Below, in pieces: positions 28,101 to 30,414 of a DNA stretch of 30,414 bases. Where the stretch lies: assembly GCA_037968395.1 (NCBI GenBank), contig JBBKVK010000038.1:1-30414 (forward strand). Reading direction: 5' to 3'. The notes below the pieces were generated by a model. The model did not search any database and was not told the origin of the DNA. It saw only the letters and a list, made by a program, of their open reading frames with translations. Source of the stretch: JADKBO01 sp037968395. Lineage in GTDB: Bacteria > Bacteroidota > Bacteroidia > Chitinophagales > Saprospiraceae. The number at the start of each line of letters is the position of its first letter. Position 1 is the stretch's first letter. A program made the translations under genes and the position numbers.

Positions 28101-30235
28101 GATACTCCACCCAATGCTGGTTCCGAACCATCATCTAAACCATCACCATTTAAATCATGCCAACAGTAATTTCCTATACTTGCAGCTCTAAACATACCAC
28201 AATCAATATTGTCAATATCAGTATCACTTACAGTCATTACAACGCCAGTAATACCTGTGATAACATTTGCATCGGAGTCTCCTGCTAAATTTCCTGCGTA
28301 TTGAGGTGAGAAGTAATATTGGTCAGGAGCAGATGGTGTAAAAAATTGCAATACATAATTTCCTGGTCTTAAATTTATAAATTCATATGCTCCAGCTCCG
28401 TCAGAAGTCACTGTTCCTGCTGTCGGAGTACAATCTGCATAATCTACAGGATTCATAGTTCCTGCTTGAAATATCTCTACTTGTACACCACCAAGTCCGA
28501 CTTCTGCTCCGTTTTGTAATCCATCACCATTCAAATCTTCCCATACATAATCACTGATTCGTGCTGGTTTGAAAAATCCTGCATCTATGGTTAAGTTTTG
28601 ATCGTTTGACAGCATTACAAGTGTTGTTGATCTGGCAGTACCACCGCTACAATCCGCTATATTAGAATCTTGATTTGGTGCTCCTATATTTTGGTATGTA
28701 GGAAATATATCTGGTTCCGTCCAATCAAATTGAACTTCATAGTCTCCTGGAGGCATAGGGAAAAATACATATGCTCCAGCTCCAGTTTGATTGAGAGGAT
28801 TTGGTGCATATGGATTACCATCTACGTCCAGAGCTAATACATCACCTAAATCCATTCTAAATAGACTTATATCTACTGGAGGAGCTGCTAGTCCAGGCTC
28901 AGCGCCTTGCATACCGTCTCCATTTAAATCTTCCCATACAAAATCTCCGATTCTTATTGGAAGGAAATACCCTGCATCTACATTTGATACTATGTTATCC
29001 GGTCCTGTTGATAAGGTTATAAATTCGTGGGATACTCCTGTCACTCTATCTGCATCACTATCGTTAGTATCATCTGGCAATGCTCCACCGTCATTGACAT
29101 GATCTACTGTAAGGTGCAACAATGCTGGATTACCTGCTCCTGGTTCAGAAAATACTACTCTGAAATCTCCAGGAGGTAAGTTCATGAAATTATATGTATT
29201 GGAGGTAGCAATTGGATTTAACCCTGCCCCTAATGGAGCACCTGTATCAAATCTAACAGCATTACCCCAACCAGTTGTTGGGTGATTATATTCTAATAAC
29301 ACATTCACATTAGATGCCAGTGGTCCTTCGGTATTTATTCCGTCTCCATTCATATCTAACCAGACAACTCCATTTATACTTGTAGGACCAAAATATCCTG
29401 CATCTACAAAATCATATAATCCGTCCCCTGATACCAAGGTGATCGTATATGAATTACCCGAAGTCCTATTGGCATTACTATCCGTATTACTCCCATCGCC
29501 TGCTTGAGTCGTCGCTCCTAAGTAGGTTCTGACTAAAGGTACAGTTGTACCAAACACAACCCTATAATTACCAGGAGCTAAGTTATCAAATAGATAATTA
29601 TCAAAGGTAAAACTATGTGGATTGCCATTTACCATTGGTGTGACATTGTTGTCAAAACTTGTAGCTGTAAGCCAGGTACCTGACCCAGCTGGCGTTTCTT
29701 TTTGTAAGGTCATATTCACTGAGCTCGGCAATGGAAGTGAACCATCATCATCCATACCATTACCATTATCATCGAGCCACACTAAATCTCCAATAGAAAC
29801 TGTAGCATAAAATCCAGCATCCATATCTATAAGATTACCACCCGGCATTACAAAATTAGGTGTTTGATAGGTGCCTTGATTTACTTCACTGTCGTTTGGA
29901 TCTGCTCCTCCATTTGCTTTATAAATCGTTGGTACATAGTTTGGGTCTATTCCAGTTACATTGGAAAAATCTAGACGATAGGTAACTCCAGCTACTGCAC
30001 CTGTTATAGTGTACTCGCCTATACCATCTGTAATATCAAATAAGCCTGGTAATGCCACGCCAAATTGGTCCATCAATTGAACAGTGACTCCGCTCAATGC
30101 AGCTTCTCCAGCATTTTGAACACCATTTCCGTTGGAATCTTCCCAAACGTATCCTTGTATATCTTGTGCATTTACATTAGGTATACACACACAGAAAAAT
30201 ACTATCGCTGATAGCAATAAGTAAACTTTTTTCAT
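22118..30235 (-). CDS. Giant multidomain surface protein with SdrD B-like repeats and gliding-type (CHU_C, type B) sorting domain
   Basis: This is a 2705-residue exported protein. After a signal peptide (1-23, ending VNAQ) come eight SdrD B-like repeats at about 26-143, 147-283, 287-424, 428-555, 559-682, 686-823, 827-947 and 951-1086. Each opens like IGDFVWEDLNGDG with a calcium-type Asp/Asn loop, has PPGNYVL in the middle, and most close with DAGFF or DAGYF. Residues about 1087-1245 are a Cys-rich unnamed domain, and 1246-1640 are Ig-like. Three PKD-FN3 pairs then alternate with three copies of a further domain, with period starts at Cys1840, Cys2098 and Cys2354. An SprB-like repeat lies at about 2447-2515 (SPGSYTVKIADEEGC). 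The last 94 residues (2612-2705) are the type B sorting domain (LIYDRWGNKMFDV, PGVYVYSVEL). This points to T9SS export and a role as adhesin, fibre or matrix protein. It is a lone gene with its own terminator. Confidence 0.9.
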   Translation of the reverse strand: MKKVYLLLSAIVFFCVCIPNVNAQDIQGYVWEDSNGNGVQNAGEAALSGVTVQLMDQFGVALPGLFDITDGIGEYTITGAVAGVTYRLDFSNVTGIDPNYVPTIYKANGGADPNDSEVNQGTYQTPNFVMPGGNLIDMDAGFYATVSIGDLVWLDDNGNGMDDDGSLPLPSSVNMTLQKETPAGSGTWLTATSFDNNVTPMVNGNPHSFTFDNYLFDNLAPGNYRVVFGTTVPLVRTYLGATTQAGDGSNTDSNANRTSGNSYTITLVSGDGLYDFVDAGYFGPTSINGVVWLDMNGDGINTEGPLASNVNVLLEYNHPTTGWGNAVRFDTGAPLGAGLNPIATSNTYNFMNLPPGDFRVVFSEPGAGNPALLHLTVDHVNDGGALPDDTNDSDADRVTGVSHEFITLSTGPDNIVSNVDAGYFLPIRIGDFVWEDLNGDGMQGAEPGLAAPPVDISLFRMDLGDVLALDVDGNPYAPNPLNQTGAGAYVFFPMPPGDYEVQFDWTEPDIFPTYQNIGAPNQDSNIADCSGGTARSTTLVMLSNDQNLTIDAGFFKPARISDYVWEDLNGDGLQNGAEVGLGGVQVEIFQAGTMNPVDYADCTPTAGTVTSDGAGAYEFINLRPGNYVLQFFTPSAPDQYYFSPQYAGNLAGDSDANVITGITGVVMTVSDTDIDNIDCGMFRAASIGNYCWHDLNGDGLDDGSEPALGGVSIAIINDDTGLIPINLTTGAPVVSPMISDGAGMYLFDNIPPGNYVLTFTEPAAAPPWYLTRADIGGGNTDATDDSDDSDADPMNGNQTHVIELESGERGGADGENDIDAGFFRAASIGNLVWHDSDANGAFDDAVGNLPAGIVITVIDLITGDDPALDVNGNPAIFNIPAGGISQPYSITNLLKPGTYDIRIDVPAGWFVTDPGQNVFDAATGTLIAGSIMLISEQVNNDIDGGVYANITVGGTVWIDQNDDCTLNPANEIPGGVNVTVQLYDDTGGEAGFTVTDAMGMYMFMNVKPGNYTIEVTGVNFIEGGALFNLLPCDGGNDPNTDTPNDNNGVGDQMNSGPVITTVIELRCGDEPAGGGLENKTIDFGFKFDCASNVNNPFANLDCQTAADNPICDLNLLVSGCATMWDFSNPTGPSPLCAGGAPHNTSWFSFFAGYGNYEIQFNLFGCLPGTGGQLGVQGGLSAYNPDSGDCWDVGGIVFCEDGLISPPGFSIPSTDFIPGQQYVMWLDGFSFSICGYSIDIIGDYEPFIVKEATEVTCDDMADCEPKCLDVEHTFVANDEDLTYNDITNLLFRWSLRDANGNVIDDWMNNVMVFETKTNEFTYSFEAPAITPGTYLICLDEIADVCGNVVPSGICQEVIIVDFPDEDFGYIEICQNDLIFYNGPITVNDDPAETDDPNSDGETSWVKTLNLVDGLNTSTFTNLFGCEIEQTVLIEELYNQGPGELDTAICGGLTPFTFDVFEKTYNNEITSLFVTGKGFASNTCDSTITINAYNLDLDGNIELLGCTPCGFALKFNQTFIANTPNAPISYMWVDALGDPVPDDGDGNPFTICVPDDGNYQFIATFDYLPQTTFIPITCPYVFNSPPISGLLPETPSADNWQNQFCEYNNTFTYVATTTDDPNDVTFLWTYPADVASAIGETTDSLTLDWTGSLGGEVCITTTNACGTSAPICDTIVIVPTPVASIVPLDSICVDSLASVSYPGAQDASFNYAWNFDTGSPVGGTNSAGPIDVSWGSPGVKTVSLTISKSGCVSSAATAPILVVEPVSPPQITCTASIDEVIFTWTDPSGSTGYIPSVLTGQTGVLSGNTLTVGSLIVGEVVNIELITNTTSPCGDLFSTGTCKAQNCPPNTVTISPIANICVDATTATFDLIDFTSLQNAINGSYVYSGTAITNPGLGTFDPKVAMVGPNVIPVVFTDEFDCVYNTSVTIRVNPTPTSLFTADNLVCIDSCATVAYTGSIQTGGVFNWSAGDIINPLNGPGPFICAKWSTPGNKTISLDVAKALCPSDVTMQPVTVEPRIQPLVINCAGEATSIDVSWGALANVTNYTMIVTYPDNTMDTFNQTNTAQTVSGLAVGSDINIQLCAESDNSCSGVCATKTCKAVNCPPTTITLTRDTTLCLDANALPFQLSALITGGLGPVGMGSGVWSGKGVDPASGMFDPAAAGVSPTGGHVITYTYTELTCINDKKMRISLINQPTSDFSAPPIICVTDNLLVSYDGSAPNLPFDWTIDGGGIVTPAGGNNFNIKWTTAGTYDIDLQVGLGTCLSDVSSISVQVDPENSPVNITCKSTLNSVTFTWNDIDCASEYQIFADNVDLGVNTSLTYTATGLAEGTDVIFEVIPNEECACPSVPATLTCTAKACPSVVIGLSTPIDSYCEGTLSNIITLVADVQGSVTPGMGTWSGDGGITPNGQFNPAGQTPGVYTFMYSYNETNCDFSETVSIEVFPNPTVGALATDPICYQDNFGSVEISPAGGTGTNYNILVNNEAKTAAELKALSPGSYTVKIADEEGCEAETSFSIQNAIAAQLELNGNTIIKAGTEGTLMADVTSIDGVLDSIVWYNGNNEVLCSGLECTTLVISPDPLADDVEYCAVMYYNDGCTVEECITITVRRTDVIILPNVIFTGSGVGNTEFYIPEYETIMQVRSMLIYDRWGNKMFDVRNVPKGPGAGWKGKFNNKAVVPGVYVYSVELDMENGEVLRFSGDITVL
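22890..24718 (-). repeat. Composite ~257-residue tandem repeat (coding)
   Basis: Units start at CKAQNCPP (residue 1840), CKAVNCPP (2098) and CTAKACPS (2354), spaced 258 and 256 residues. Each full unit holds a GxWSGxG-type domain, a PKD-like domain and an FN3-like domain. The third unit stops after its first domain and passes into the SprB-like repeat. A PKD-FN3 pair without the leading domain precedes the first unit. Confidence 0.8.
26978..30160 (-). repeat. Eight tandem SdrD B-like repeats (coding)
   Basis: Residues about 26-1086 of the giant protein repeat every 118-138 codons without linkers. Anchor motifs are VWxDxNGDG at each start, PGNY or PGDY in the middle, and DAGFF/DAGYF at most ends. 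Neighbouring repeats keep short near-identical DNA blocks, for example around 28149, 28503 and 28917, which suggests past duplication. The last copy is the most diverged, with NDDCTLNPAN in place of NGDG. Confidence 0.88.
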
Positions 30236-30414
30236 TCTCAGAAAATTTGCTTTAGTAAATAAAAAATAATGGGAGCCGCATCACAAAGAAATAAAACATA
30301 ATTCAATTAAAAAAATTATTAGCTGTTAAAAACGCTGCCTGAAGTAATGTAAAAAATCATTTTATTTTTACAATTCAATACTTAATTTTATAGATACTAT
30401 GATGCATGTAATAT
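30236..30414. other. Upstream region of the giant surface-protein gene
   Basis: This 179-bp AT-rich stretch has no convincing gene. A weak -7-like box (TTTCTTTG on the minus strand, 30291-30284, one mismatch) lies 48 nt before the ATG. An 8-bp inverted repeat (TGTAAAAA / TTTTTACA, 30348-30372) might be the end of a gene beyond the window but is too AT-rich to call. Confidence 0.35.

Noticed and set aside
26810..29102. Several antisense open frames of 60-112 codons over the giant surface-protein gene
   Set aside because: They are by-products of repeated Gly/Asp/Asn-rich coding sequence; none has a recognisable domain or promoter.
26978..30160. Regular repeats that might suggest a CRISPR or satellite array
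   Set aside because: The period is about 370-410 bp, the copies are diverged and all in one reading frame; they are protein domains.
30348..30372. Inverted repeat TGTAAAAA / TTTTTACA near the right edge
   Set aside because: Only 8 AT-rich pairs, and no adjacent gene inside the window to which it could belong.

Overview
The window looks like chromosome from a member of the Bacteroidota, most likely near the Saprospiria or Chitinophagia. It is AT-rich. Several promoters carry the Bacteroidota -7 box TAnnTTTG, and ribosome-binding sites are weak or absent. Secreted proteins carry type IX secretion system (T9SS) sorting domains, both the ordinary type A and the gliding-associated type B (CHU_C). 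The tmRNA tag, (A)GERNFALAA, also fits this phylum. The lineage below phylum is inference.

Left part (1-4806): the 5' part of a probable outer-membrane beta-barrel gene runs off the left edge on the minus strand. Two plus-strand genes follow: a four-helix membrane protein of the DUF4407 family and a secreted parallel beta-helix protein. The latter ends without a recognisable sorting domain.

Middle (4832-17761, all minus strand): the tmRNA gene (ssrA) with a bidirectional hairpin at its 3' side; a T9SS-secreted Asp-box/beta-propeller protein with a discoidin domain; a LolA-like lipoprotein carrier; the classic tig-clpP-clpX cluster; a secreted M1 zinc metallopeptidase; and an ALDH7-type aldehyde dehydrogenase. 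Trigger factor, ClpP, ClpX and tmRNA together cover nascent-chain folding, ribosome rescue and degradation of tagged proteins, so about 8 kb carries much of one quality-control pathway.

Right part (17885-30235): a secreted S9 (prolyl-oligopeptidase-like) peptidase is transcribed divergently from the aldehyde dehydrogenase. Inorganic pyrophosphatase and a cyclophilin form a second divergent pair whose promoters share a 12-bp inverted sequence. Two well-formed terminators follow. Last is a 2705-residue minus-strand surface protein: eight SdrD B-like calcium-binding repeats, an unnamed cysteine-rich domain, Ig-like regions, a composite repeat of about 257 residues, an SprB-like repeat and a CHU_C sorting domain.

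I see no phage, transposon, CRISPR array, tRNA, rRNA or defence cassette. Most of the window is housekeeping plus cell-surface genes. The most distinctive parts are the giant surface protein, the mirrored ppa/cyclophilin promoters, the ssrA gene near clpXP, and the beta-helix protein with an abrupt C-terminus. No gene-free stretch exceeds 300 bases; the longest are 13311-13597 (tig promoter, M1-gene terminator) and 15956-16228 (M1-gene promoter, ALDH terminator).
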